This document shows, piece after piece, positions 1 through 6,496 of a DNA stretch of 8,742 nt; positions within the stretch are counted from its first letter, which is position 1, and each line of letters opens with the position of its first letter. The translations under genes were made by a program, and so were the position numbers. The notes under the pieces were generated by a model. The model did not search any database, was not told the DNA's origin, and saw only the letters and a list, made by a program, of their open reading frames with translations. Origin of the DNA: Actinomycetota bacterium (GTDB lineage: Bacteria > Actinomycetota > Actinomycetes > Nanopelagicales > Nanopelagicaceae); the NCBI GenBank assembly GCA_009706135.1, contig WLRX01000034.1, forward strand, positions 1 through 8,742, given 5' to 3'.

Positions 1-456
1 TTCGCAACTGCTGGGCAGTTCTTTGAGCACCGCATATTCGTTGATCATTGCGTTCCCAATGCTAAGTCTCGAGTTAATTTCAAAGGTGCTTTATCGGGAG
101 ACAAGGCTCATACAGTTTGGATTGGTGACGTTTTCATTCGCGCCAATGCTGAGGGGACGGACACTTACGAACTCAATCGAAATCTTTTGCTCACAGACGG
201 AGCTCGCGCTGATTCAGTGCCAAATTTAGAGATCGAAACCGGTGAGATAGTTGGTGCAGGACACGCAAGTACTACGGGTCGCTTTGATGATGAACAGCTT
301 TTCTATTTGATGTCACGAGGTATTTCAGTAGAGGACGCTCGACGCTTAGTTGTCCGAGGTTTCTTTGCAGAAATAATCACTGAGATTGCTGATTCCGAAA
401 TTCAAGATCGATTAATGCAGCGCATTGATGATGAACTTGTAAAGGCTGGTGCCTAA
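1..456 (+). CDS. sufD: SufD, Fe-S cluster assembly scaffold subunit (3' part)
   Basis: The reading frame is open from the first base, so only the last 151 codons are in the window; the 5' part and presumably sufB lie upstream. SufD pairs with SufB and SufC to form the cytosolic SufBCD scaffold on which Fe-S clusters are built. The visible part covers the end of the beta-helix core and the helical C-terminal domain. Recognisable family blocks are EHRIFVDH (visible residues 9-16), ELNRNLLLTDGA (57-68), GAGHASTTGRFDDEQLFYL (85-103) and RRLVVRGFF (114-122). The histidine at visible residue 88, in GAGH, matches the conserved SufD histidine implicated in cluster assembly in E. coli SufD. The block GRFDDEQLFYL followed by SRGI favours SufD over its paralogue SufB. 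The stop lies inside the next gene, so the two are probably translationally coupled. Confidence 0.93.
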   Translation, partial: FATAGQFFEHRIFVDHCVPNAKSRVNFKGALSGDKAHTVWIGDVFIRANAEGTDTYELNRNLLLTDGARADSVPNLEIETGEIVGAGHASTTGRFDDEQLFYLMSRGISVEDARRLVVRGFFAEIITEIADSEIQDRLMQRIDDELVKAGA

Positions 457-763
457 GGTGAGCTCGATTAAGCTATCGGCGATGCAGGAACGTAAGCCGA
501 TGAAAGTAAACATCAATGGTGAAGATCTTTGCTTAACACGTATTGGTAACGAAGTTTTCGCAATCAATGATATGTGCACACATTCAGAGGCATCTTTGTC
601 TGAAGGAGACGTAACAGATTTCAAAATTGAGTGTTGGTTACACGGAGCGGAGTTCGATTTACGTACAGGCGAGGCACTTACGTTGCCTGCCAATATCGCT
701 GTTAAAACCTATCCAGTCAGCATCGTCGATGATGTTGTAGAAGTTCACTTCACAGATAAATAG
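449..763 (+). CDS. Rieske-type [2Fe-2S] ferredoxin of the suf operon
   Basis: This 104-residue protein is a stand-alone Rieske domain, resembling ferredoxin subunits of non-heme iron oxygenases. The cluster ligands are all present as C-x-H-x16-C-x2-H: Cys43 and His45 (CTH), then Cys62 and His65 (CWLH). It has no signal peptide or membrane segment, so it should be cytosolic. It sits between sufD and sufC, where many actinobacterial suf operons carry such a gene, which suggests electron transfer during Fe-S assembly or an accessory role. I chose GTG at 449 because it gives the usual family length and a typical N-terminal strand; it overlaps the sufD stop by 8 nt. In-frame alternatives are GTG at 458 and ATG at 482, and the latter would trim the first strand. 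The exact physiological partner is not known from sequence. Confidence 0.88.
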   Translation: MPKVSSIKLSAMQERKPMKVNINGEDLCLTRIGNEVFAINDMCTHSEASLSEGDVTDFKIECWLHGAEFDLRTGEALTLPANIAVKTYPVSIVDDVVEVHFTDK

Positions 764-797
764 TCCACAAACAAAAACGAGAGATAACAGGTCAACC

Positions 798-1550
798 ATG
801 AGCACATTAGATATTCGAAACCTTCAAGTTTCTGTAAACACCGAAAGCGGTGCGGTGGAAATCCTTAAGGGCGTAGATCTAGTCATTAAGTCGGGGGAAA
901 CTCACGCAATCATGGGGCCAAATGGTTCCGGTAAATCCACTCTTGCTTATTCAATCGCTGGTCATCCTAAGTACACCATCACTGGTGGTTCGGTAACACT
1001 AGATGGTGCAGATGTTCTTGAGATGAGCGTTGATGAACGCGCAAAGGCTGGATTGTTTCTAGCAATGCAATATCCCGTTGAAGTTCCAGGAGTTTCAGTA
1101 TCAAATTTCTTGCGTACAGCAGCAACGGCGCTTCGCGGTGAGGCTCCAAAGTTGCGCACGTGGGTATCTGAAGTAAAAGGTGCCATGGAAGCTTTATCTA
1201 TTGATCCAAGCTTTGCCCAGAGAAACGTTAATGAAGGTTTTTCTGGAGGAGAGAAGAAGCGCCATGAAATTATGCAGCTTGAACTCTTAAAGCCAAAGAT
1301 TGCGATTTTAGATGAAACCGATTCAGGTCTAGATGTTGATGCTCTACGTATTGTTTCTGAAGGAGTTAATCGCGCAAAAGATTCAAATAACTTAGGAGTT
1401 CTTCTCATCACGCACTACACAAGAATTCTGCGCTACATCAAGCCAGATTTTGTGCATGTGTTTGCCAATGGACGTGTAGTTGAAGAAGGCGGCCCAGAGT
1501 TAGCAGACAAGCTAGAAGCGCAGGGATACGCCGAATACGTCGGTAATTAG
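798..1550 (+). CDS. sufC: SufC, Fe-S assembly ATPase
   Basis: SufC is the cytosolic ABC-type ATPase of the SufBCD scaffold; ATP binding remodels SufB/SufD to allow cluster formation. The 250-residue length is normal. All nucleotide-binding motifs are intact: Walker A GPNGSGKST (40-48), Q-loop Gln91 in MQYP, the signature SGGEKKR (149-155), Walker B ending in Asp172-Glu173, the D-loop SGLD (176-179) and the switch His206 in ITHY. The SGGEKKRHE signature and LDETDSGLD block are characteristic of SufC rather than of transporter ATPases, and no permease is adjacent. ATG 798 gives the typical MSTLDIRNL start; only a weak purine stretch precedes it. It follows the Rieske gene by 34 nt and precedes sufS by 9 nt, consistent with one operon. 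Confidence 0.97.
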   Translation: MSTLDIRNLQVSVNTESGAVEILKGVDLVIKSGETHAIMGPNGSGKSTLAYSIAGHPKYTITGGSVTLDGADVLEMSVDERAKAGLFLAMQYPVEVPGVSVSNFLRTAATALRGEAPKLRTWVSEVKGAMEALSIDPSFAQRNVNEGFSGGEKKRHEIMQLELLKPKIAILDETDSGLDVDALRIVSEGVNRAKDSNNLGVLLITHYTRILRYIKPDFVHVFANGRVVEEGGPELADKLEAQGYAEYVGN

Positions 1551-1559
1551 TCTGTAATT

Positions 1560-2807
1560 ATGACTCTTGATGTCACGAAGATCCGCAAAGATTTCCCAAT
1601 CTTTTTGCGAACTATTCGTGACGGCAAAAAGCTCATTTATTTGGATAGTGGTGCGACGAGTCAAAAGCCCCAGGTTGTAATTGATGCTGAAATGGATTTC
1701 TACAAGTTACACAATGCCGCAGCGCACCGCGGTGCTCATCAGTTAGCAGAAGAAGCTACCGAGCTCTTTGAAACCGCACGCGAAAGCGTGGCAGAGTTTC
1801 TTGGTGCCGATTCGCAAGAGATTGTATTTACCAAAGGCGCTACTGAATCTCTCAATCTTTTGGCATATGCATTTAGCAATGCTGAACCGGGCAGCCGTTT
1901 CGCTATTGGACCTGAGCACACAATTGTTGTATCCGAGATGGAGCATCACGCAAATTTAATTCCTTGGCAGCAATTAGCAAAGCGCAGTGGCGCAACGCTC
2001 AAGTGGTTCGGAGTAACACCTGATGGACGAATGGACGAGTCAAATATTGACTCTTTGATCACTGATAAAACAAAAATTGTGGCAATAACCCAGCAATCTA
2101 ATGTTCTCGGAACAATTATCAATCTTGAGCAGATAGTTAAAAAAGCGCACGCAGTAGGAGCAGTTGTTATTGTTGATGCTTGTCAGTCAGTTCCCCACAT
2201 GGCTGTTGATGTACGCAAACTTGGGGCAGACTTTCTAACATTTTCAGGTCATAAGTCTTTAGGCCCAACAGGTGTAGGTGTTTTATGGGGGTCCTACGAA
2301 TTACTAAATGAGCTTCCTCCATTTTTATTTGGTGGGTCAATGATTGAAAATGTAACCATGACTGATGCAACGTGGTCGCAGGCACCAAGAAAATTTGAAG
2401 CAGGTGTTCCAAACATGGCGCAAGTAATTGGCCTAGGTGCGGCTGTAAAATATCTTCAAAGCGTTGGAATGGATGCAATCCATAAGCATGAGGAAGAGTT
2501 AACTTCTTACTTAATAGCCGAGCTTGGAAAAATTGAAGGTATAGCAATTGTCGGACCATTGGATAGTTCATTGCGTGGAGGTATTGTTTCTTTCACCGTT
2601 GAAGGAATTCATCCACATGACCTTGGCCAGTACTTGGATAGTTTCGGAATTGCAGTGAGAACGGGTCATCACTGTGCTTGGCCGCTAACTAGAGCACTAG
2701 GTGTTCCTGCCACAACTCGAGCCTCTCTTTATTTGTATAACGATCATTCTGATTTGGACGCTTTAGTTACTGGTGTAAAAAATGCTAAGAAGTATTTTGG
2801 ACAATGA
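1560..2807 (+). CDS. sufS: SufS, group II cysteine desulfurase
   Basis: This PLP-dependent enzyme converts L-cysteine to L-alanine and holds the sulfur as a persulfide for transfer to SufU. At 415 residues it is full length. The PLP Schiff-base lysine is Lys232 in SGHKSLGPTG. His129 in EMEHHAN is the usual cofactor-stacking residue and Asp206 in VDACQS the cofactor-nitrogen partner. The persulfide-forming cysteine is Cys372 in RTGHHCAWP, which is the short-loop form typical of group II (SufS) desulfurases rather than IscS. The C-terminal PATTRASLYLYN block (383-394) is also typical. The gene lies 9 nt after sufC and its stop overlaps the sufU start. No strong Shine-Dalgarno sequence precedes ATG 1560, so translation may depend on coupling to sufC. 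Confidence 0.97.
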   Translation: MTLDVTKIRKDFPIFLRTIRDGKKLIYLDSGATSQKPQVVIDAEMDFYKLHNAAAHRGAHQLAEEATELFETARESVAEFLGADSQEIVFTKGATESLNLLAYAFSNAEPGSRFAIGPEHTIVVSEMEHHANLIPWQQLAKRSGATLKWFGVTPDGRMDESNIDSLITDKTKIVAITQQSNVLGTIINLEQIVKKAHAVGAVVIVDACQSVPHMAVDVRKLGADFLTFSGHKSLGPTGVGVLWGSYELLNELPPFLFGGSMIENVTMTDATWSQAPRKFEAGVPNMAQVIGLGAAVKYLQSVGMDAIHKHEEELTSYLIAELGKIEGIAIVGPLDSSLRGGIVSFTVEGIHPHDLGQYLDSFGIAVRTGHHCAWPLTRALGVPATTRASLYLYNDHSDLDALVTGVKNAKKYFGQ

Positions 2808-3247
2808 TGCAATTAGATAACCTTTATCAGGAAGTGATTTTGGATCATTACAAGCATCCAGAAAACAAAGGACTCGCTGCTGCTTATGACGCTCAGGTTC
2901 ACCACATCAATCCGAGTTGCGGGGACGAAATTACTTTGAACTTAACTTTGGATGGATCGTTAGTTCAATCAGTTTCATGGGATGGGCTCGGATGCTCTAT
3001 TTCTCAAGCCAGTGTTTCGATTATGAGTGGCTTAATGATTGGTAAAAAACTAGATGATGCACAAATAGTGTTTGATAATTTTGTTCAGCTTATGCAGAGC
3101 AAAGGCAGTGGTCAGCCAGATGAATCAATCTTGGAGGATGCCGTAGCCCTGGCAGGTGTATCTCAATACCCAGCGCGAATTAAGTGTGCATTATTAGGTT
3201 GGATGGCATTTAAAGATGCGTCAGTGCAAGCTCAGAAAAAGAACTAA
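2804..3247 (+). CDS. sufU: SufU, zinc-dependent sulfur acceptor for SufS
   Basis: SufU is an IscU-like protein that acts, in Gram-positive bacteria and actinobacteria, as the sulfurtransferase taking the persulfide from SufS; it replaces SufE. The 147-residue protein keeps the three cysteines and the aspartate that bind zinc: Cys39 and Asp41 in NPSCGDE, Cys64 in GLGCSIS, and Cys128 in ARIKCALLGW. The stretch of about 18-20 residues between the second and third conserved regions (around 85-105) is the insertion that separates SufU from IscU. The start is either ATG 2804, overlapping the sufS stop as ATGA, or the next codon ATG 2807, which shares bases as TGATG. The second matches the common MQL-type family start. 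Both imply tight translational coupling to sufS. Confidence 0.95.
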   Translation: MMQLDNLYQEVILDHYKHPENKGLAAAYDAQVHHINPSCGDEITLNLTLDGSLVQSVSWDGLGCSISQASVSIMSGLMIGKKLDDAQIVFDNFVQLMQSKGSGQPDESILEDAVALAGVSQYPARIKCALLGWMAFKDASVQAQKKN

Positions 3248-3261
3248 ACTAATCCGCGTAT

Positions 3262-3268
3262 AGAAGGG
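3262..3268 (+). promoter_or_regulatory. Shine-Dalgarno sequence of sufT
   Basis: AGAAGGG lies 8 nt before the sufT ATG at 3277. It is one of the few clear ribosome binding sites in this operon and fits with sufT being separated from sufU by 29 nt rather than overlapping it, so sufT probably initiates independently. Confidence 0.7.
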
Positions 3269-3276
3269 TTTGAAAA

Positions 3277-3588
3277 ATGACAACAAGTGTTGATGATGTA
3301 ACTGAGGCAATGAAAGATGTTGTCGACCCTGAATTAGGAATCAATGTTGTTGATCTAGGTTTGATTTATGACGTGATGGTTGATGAATCAAATATTGCTG
3401 TTTTGAATATGACTCTAACATCTGCGGCATGTCCGCTCCAAGATGTTATTGAGGATCAAACAAGACAAGCACTTGCTGGCATGACTACCGATGTAAAAAT
3501 AAACTGGGTTTGGATGCCGCCTTGGGGTCCGGACAAAATTTCTGATGAAGGTCGCGAACAACTAAGAGCATTGGGTTTCACGGTCTAA
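3277..3588 (+). CDS. sufT: SufT, DUF59/MIP18-family Fe-S maturation factor
   Basis: A single-domain DUF59 (MIP18-like) protein of 103 residues, the usual size. Family landmarks are DPELGINVVDLGLIYD (17-32), NMTLTSAACPL (44-54) with the conserved Cys52, and the C-terminal WVWMPPWGPDKIS segment. SufT proteins act as accessory factors in Fe-S protein maturation, important when demand for clusters is high; the biochemical mechanism is not settled. DUF59 domains also occur in PaaD of phenylacetate degradation, but the position directly after sufU identifies this one as SufT. It starts at ATG 3277 behind a clear AGAAGGG and ends 2 nt before the ABC exporter gene. Confidence 0.93.
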   Translation: MTTSVDDVTEAMKDVVDPELGINVVDLGLIYDVMVDESNIAVLNMTLTSAACPLQDVIEDQTRQALAGMTTDVKINWVWMPPWGPDKISDEGREQLRALGFTV

Positions 3589-3590
3589 GT

Positions 3591-5483
3591 ATGTCCATGT
3601 ACGCAGCCTGGTCCGCTCATCGGACAATGACTGCTGATCCATCAGTTAAAGAACAAAAACTAAAAGCGGGTACAGTCAAACGCATTTTTGGTTTTGCAAA
3701 ACCATATCGTCTTTATCTTTCAATATTTTTGTTTACGGTCGTTATTGATGCATTCTTCATTGTTGCTACTCCTTTACTGCTCCGAAAACTAATTGATGAT
3801 GGAGTGGTGCCTAAGAATGGTGCACTCATAACTCAGCTCGCTTTAATCGTTGGTTTTTTGGCAGTTGCAGATGCCTTGATGAGCATCATTGGACGTTGGT
3901 TTTCGGCCAGAATCGGTGAAGGGTTAATTTACGACTTACGTTCCCAAGTTTTTGAGCATGTACAAAAACAATCAATAGCATTTTTCACAAGAACTCAAAC
4001 GGGATCTTTAATTTCTAGAATCAACTCAGATGTCATTGGCGCACAACAAGCATTTACTTCCTCTCTATCAGGAGTTTTAAGCAATGTTGTCAGTTTGATA
4101 TTGGTCACGGCAGCCATGCTTTTCCTCTCATGGCAAATAACAATAGTTTCACTCGTTTTGTTACCGGTGTTTTTGATTCCCACCAAATGGGTAGGCCGTA
4201 AACTTCAAACTCTTACGAGGGAATCCTTCACTCTCAATGCCGCGATGTCATCGACGATGACGGAGCGATTCAATGTTTCAGGAGCAATGTTGGTTGCTCT
4301 TTATGGTCAGGCACAAGCGGAGAATGATTTTTTCAGATCTCGGGCGCGAAAAGTTGCCGACATTGGAATTACCATGGCAATGCTCAACCGATTCTTCTTC
4401 ATCGCATTAACCAGTGTTGCAGCCGTTGCTACAGCTTTTGCCTATGGAATCGGTGGTCATTTAGCGTTAAAGGGAAGTGTGACAGTTGGAACATTGTTAG
4501 CCATTACAGCTTTGTTAGCCCGTTTATATGGACCATTAACTGCATTATCGAATGTTCGAATAGATGTAATGACCGCATTAGTTTCATTCGAAAGAGTTTT
4601 TGAGGTTCTAGATCTTGAACCAATGGTTACGAATAAATTTGGTGCGATAAATCTCGCAAAGAAGATTCCATCGATTGAGTTCAAGGATGTTCATTTCTCC
4701 TACCCACGTCCAGATCAAATCTCTTTGGCCTCTCTCGAATCTATTGCAACTGAAGAACACGTCGAAAGTGGCGAAATTCTTAAAGGCATTTCATTTACCG
4801 TTGCGGCTGGAAGTTTCACTGCAATCGTTGGCCCATCCGGCGCTGGCAAAACTACGATAAGCGCTCTGGTTCCACGACTCTACGATGCTACATCCGGTTC
4901 GATTTCAATTGACGCTACTGACATTAGAGAACTGACTGTGGAGTCTTTACGTGCGAATATTGGTGTTGTTACACAGGATGCACATCTATTTCATGAAAGC
5001 ATCGCTGCGAATTTGCGATATGCAAAACATGATGCAACTGAGGCTGAAATGGAAGAAGCATGTAAATCTGCACAAATTTGGCAGCTGATCGAATCACTTC
5101 CAAATCGCTTTGAAACTTTAGTTGGTGAACGTGGTCATCGCTTATCAGGGGGCGAGAAGCAGCGATTGGCTATCGCGCGATTGCTTCTTAAATCTCCATC
5201 AGTGGTAATCCTTGATGAAGCAACAGCGCATTTGGATTCCGAAAACGAAGCATTGGTTCAGCAAGCATTAAAGTCTGCACTAAAGGGTAGAACTAGTATC
5301 GTTATTGCTCATCGTTTAAGTACGGTAAAGGATGCGGATCAAATTATTGTCCTTGAAAACGGGATCATCGTTGAACGTGGGAAGCATGAAGAGTTGTTTA
5401 ATGCTGGTGGATTGTATTCCGAGTTATATACACGACAAGATTTAAGCGGTTCTGCGAATGAGACGTCTTCCATAAATCGATAA
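3591..5483 (+). CDS. ABC exporter half-transporter (fused membrane and ATPase domains), substrate unknown
   Basis: A 630-residue half-transporter of the MsbA/LmrA-like exporter type, expected to work as a dimer in the cytoplasmic membrane. The N-terminal part (about 40-330) carries roughly six membrane helices, for example near 42-60, 84-102, 160-180, 183-197, 267-288 and 297-312. The ATPase domain follows: A-loop Tyr371 (FSYP), Walker A GPSGAGKTT (414-422), Q-loop Gln462, signature LSGGEKQ (518-524), Walker B with Asp542-Glu543, D-loop AHLD (546-549) and switch His574. All catalytic residues are present. A segment of about 20 residues (375-394) after the A-loop is longer than in MsbA; from memory it occurs in some actinobacterial exporters. 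ATG 3591 starts 2 nt after sufT, with in-frame ATGs at 3597 and 3627 as alternatives. The 3' end overlaps the opposing SURF1 gene by 42 bp. Substrate cannot be told from sequence. Confidence 0.93.
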   Translation: MSMYAAWSAHRTMTADPSVKEQKLKAGTVKRIFGFAKPYRLYLSIFLFTVVIDAFFIVATPLLLRKLIDDGVVPKNGALITQLALIVGFLAVADALMSIIGRWFSARIGEGLIYDLRSQVFEHVQKQSIAFFTRTQTGSLISRINSDVIGAQQAFTSSLSGVLSNVVSLILVTAAMLFLSWQITIVSLVLLPVFLIPTKWVGRKLQTLTRESFTLNAAMSSTMTERFNVSGAMLVALYGQAQAENDFFRSRARKVADIGITMAMLNRFFFIALTSVAAVATAFAYGIGGHLALKGSVTVGTLLAITALLARLYGPLTALSNVRIDVMTALVSFERVFEVLDLEPMVTNKFGAINLAKKIPSIEFKDVHFSYPRPDQISLASLESIATEEHVESGEILKGISFTVAAGSFTAIVGPSGAGKTTISALVPRLYDATSGSISIDATDIRELTVESLRANIGVVTQDAHLFHESIAANLRYAKHDATEAEMEEACKSAQIWQLIESLPNRFETLVGERGHRLSGGEKQRLAIARLLLKSPSVVILDEATAHLDSENEALVQQALKSALKGRTSIVIAHRLSTVKDADQIIVLENGIIVERGKHEELFNAGGLYSELYTRQDLSGSANETSSINR

Positions 5484-6131
5484 AGCTCCGAAGAAAATCC
5501 ATTGCAATGCATACGCCATGTGGGGACCGTCACTGAGCTCAGGTAACTCAACTGGAACATCTGGGTTCATGGAAGTATCCGAAACTGAAATGAGATCGAC
5601 ATAGAATTCTTCGGTTTGAATACCATTTCTGGCATCTAATTGCGAAATTAAATCCCTCTGTGCATTGTTTGATACTGCAAAGAACTTACCTTGGGGGAGA
5701 GAGGAGTCTAAACGAAGGCGACCAGATATGTTCACAATGTTTTCATTGGTCTTCTGCAATTGTGGAGGGATTGTCGCATTCGAACCTGCTTTGATCCATC
5801 CGCGATCTACCCAGATTTTTCTTCCATCAAATGCAAAGAGCGTGAGTTGCTCGAAGCCGTAAACACCTTCGCTGTAACGATTGCGAAGTAAAATCTGATT
5901 CTTATCATCAAAGGAACCTTGAATAGTAATCTTTCGCCATTCAAAAGAATCTATATTCCCTGTTAGTTCGCTCAATTTAACCTCAGGTAATCGCGATTGC
6001 TCTACGATCAGATTATTGTGAGCATGTCGTTCAACTCCACGGTGATATTGCCATTGTGCAGCCCAGAGGCATAAAAAGACCAATGCAATCGCGATGAACG
6101 TTTTAAGAAATGCGTACCGCTCTTTAACCAC
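5442..6131 (-). CDS. SURF1-family cytochrome c oxidase assembly protein
   Basis: SURF1 proteins help assemble aa3-type cytochrome c oxidase, probably at heme a insertion. The 229-residue protein shows the family layout: an N-terminal membrane helix (about 8-25), WQYHR (27-31), EWRKITIQGSFD (64-75), the VDRGWI motif (108-113) and a C-terminal helix beginning at GPHMAYALQWIFF (202-214). The long middle segment should face outside the membrane. The start is GTG 6131, 14 nt after the DUF3099 stop, with AGGG placed 7 nt upstream; no early in-frame ATG exists. It is presumably co-transcribed with DUF3099. Its last 14 codons including the stop overlap the 3' end of the ABC exporter on the opposite strand. 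Its presence implies aerobic respiration through a heme-copper oxidase, an inference from family function. Confidence 0.9.
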   Translation of the reverse strand: MVKERYAFLKTFIAIALVFLCLWAAQWQYHRGVERHAHNNLIVEQSRLPEVKLSELTGNIDSFEWRKITIQGSFDDKNQILLRNRYSEGVYGFEQLTLFAFDGRKIWVDRGWIKAGSNATIPPQLQKTNENIVNISGRLRLDSSLPQGKFFAVSNNAQRDLISQLDARNGIQTEEFYVDLISVSDTSMNPDVPVELPELSDGPHMAYALQWIFFGALSIYGRRLIRRTA

Positions 6132-6138
6132 GGTAATA

Positions 6139-6142
6139 CCCT
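6139..6142 (-). promoter_or_regulatory. Shine-Dalgarno core for the SURF1 gene
   Basis: On the minus strand AGGG lies 7 nt before the GTG at 6131. It supports GTG as the true start, since no in-frame ATG occurs until deep in the protein. Confidence 0.6.
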
Positions 6143-6145
6143 AAC

Positions 6146-6418
6146 TTATGAGAGAGAGCGTGGTTTCTTTTTCAATATTGCAGCGCCAGGAAGAATTGTT
6201 TCACGACCAGCATTTGCAACAACCACTGCTATGTAAGGAAGAAAGACTGCTCCTGCCAGTGCGATCCAACGAAAAGGGCTTGGCAGTATTACTGTCAGAA
6301 TAAAGCAAGCAGTTCTTACCATCATGGAAATAAAATATCTGCGTTGACGTCCGGGCTGATCAGAACTCAATGATTTTTGAGCACTGGTGATGTCATAAAC
6401 ATCTTCTTCGTTAGCCAT
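6146..6418 (-). CDS. DUF3099 small membrane protein, function unknown
   Basis: This 90-residue protein matches the actinobacterial DUF3099 family: a short acidic N-terminus with YDITSA (8-13), an Arg-rich RQRRYFISMMVRT stretch (24-36), and two predicted membrane helices (about 31-45 and 50-69) with RWIALAGAVFLPYIAVVVAN (50-69) as the strongest family block. The C-terminus is basic (KKKPR). No catalytic motif is visible and no function is known for the family. It is the first gene of a two-gene minus-strand unit with SURF1, which hints at a role in respiratory-complex assembly, but this is guilt by association only. ATG 6418 is chosen because translation begins at the expected acidic N-terminus and because a -10-like TAGAAT ends 6 nt upstream, as for a leaderless mRNA. 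Confidence 0.82.
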   Translation of the reverse strand: MANEEDVYDITSAQKSLSSDQPGRQRRYFISMMVRTACFILTVILPSPFRWIALAGAVFLPYIAVVVANAGRETILPGAAILKKKPRSLS

Positions 6419-6424
6419 ACGCTG

Positions 6425-6430
6425 ATTCTA
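6425..6430 (-). promoter_or_regulatory. -10-like element for the DUF3099-SURF1 transcript (leaderless)
   Basis: TAGAAT on the minus strand is followed by six bases and then the DUF3099 ATG. A start site 7 nt after the hexamer would fall on the A of the ATG, giving a leaderless transcript, which is common in Actinobacteria. No ribosome binding site is visible before this ATG, in agreement. No convincing -35 element was found. Confidence 0.5.
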
Positions 6431-6484
6431 GGCGAGGAACAGACACGAAGCCAGATGAAATTCACTTTACGCGAGAGTAGCCAG

Positions 6485-6490
6485 TAGATT
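6485..6490 (+). promoter_or_regulatory. -10-like element for the fabG-fabI transcript (leaderless)
   Basis: TAGATT is followed by six bases and then the fabG ATG at 6497, the same geometry as the opposing promoter at 6425-6430. A weak TTCACT at 6461-6466 is 18 bp upstream and could serve as a poor -35. No Shine-Dalgarno sequence precedes fabG, consistent with leaderless translation. Confidence 0.5.
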
Positions 6491-6496
6491 TCTCGC

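Noticed and set aside
412..693. Minus-strand frame overlapping the sufD end and the Rieske gene
   Set aside because: Both plus-strand genes here are conserved and in an operon; the antisense protein resembles nothing and has no promoter signal.
962..1411. Minus-strand open frame of 149 codons inside sufC
   Set aside because: It lies entirely opposite a complete, well-conserved sufC, has a Ser/Pro-rich composition typical of an antisense frame, and shows no recognisable motif.
2167..2571. Minus-strand open frame of 134 codons inside sufS
   Set aside because: It is antisense to a fully conserved SufS region, rich in His/Gln/Leu as expected for such a shadow, and has no ribosome binding site or family motif.
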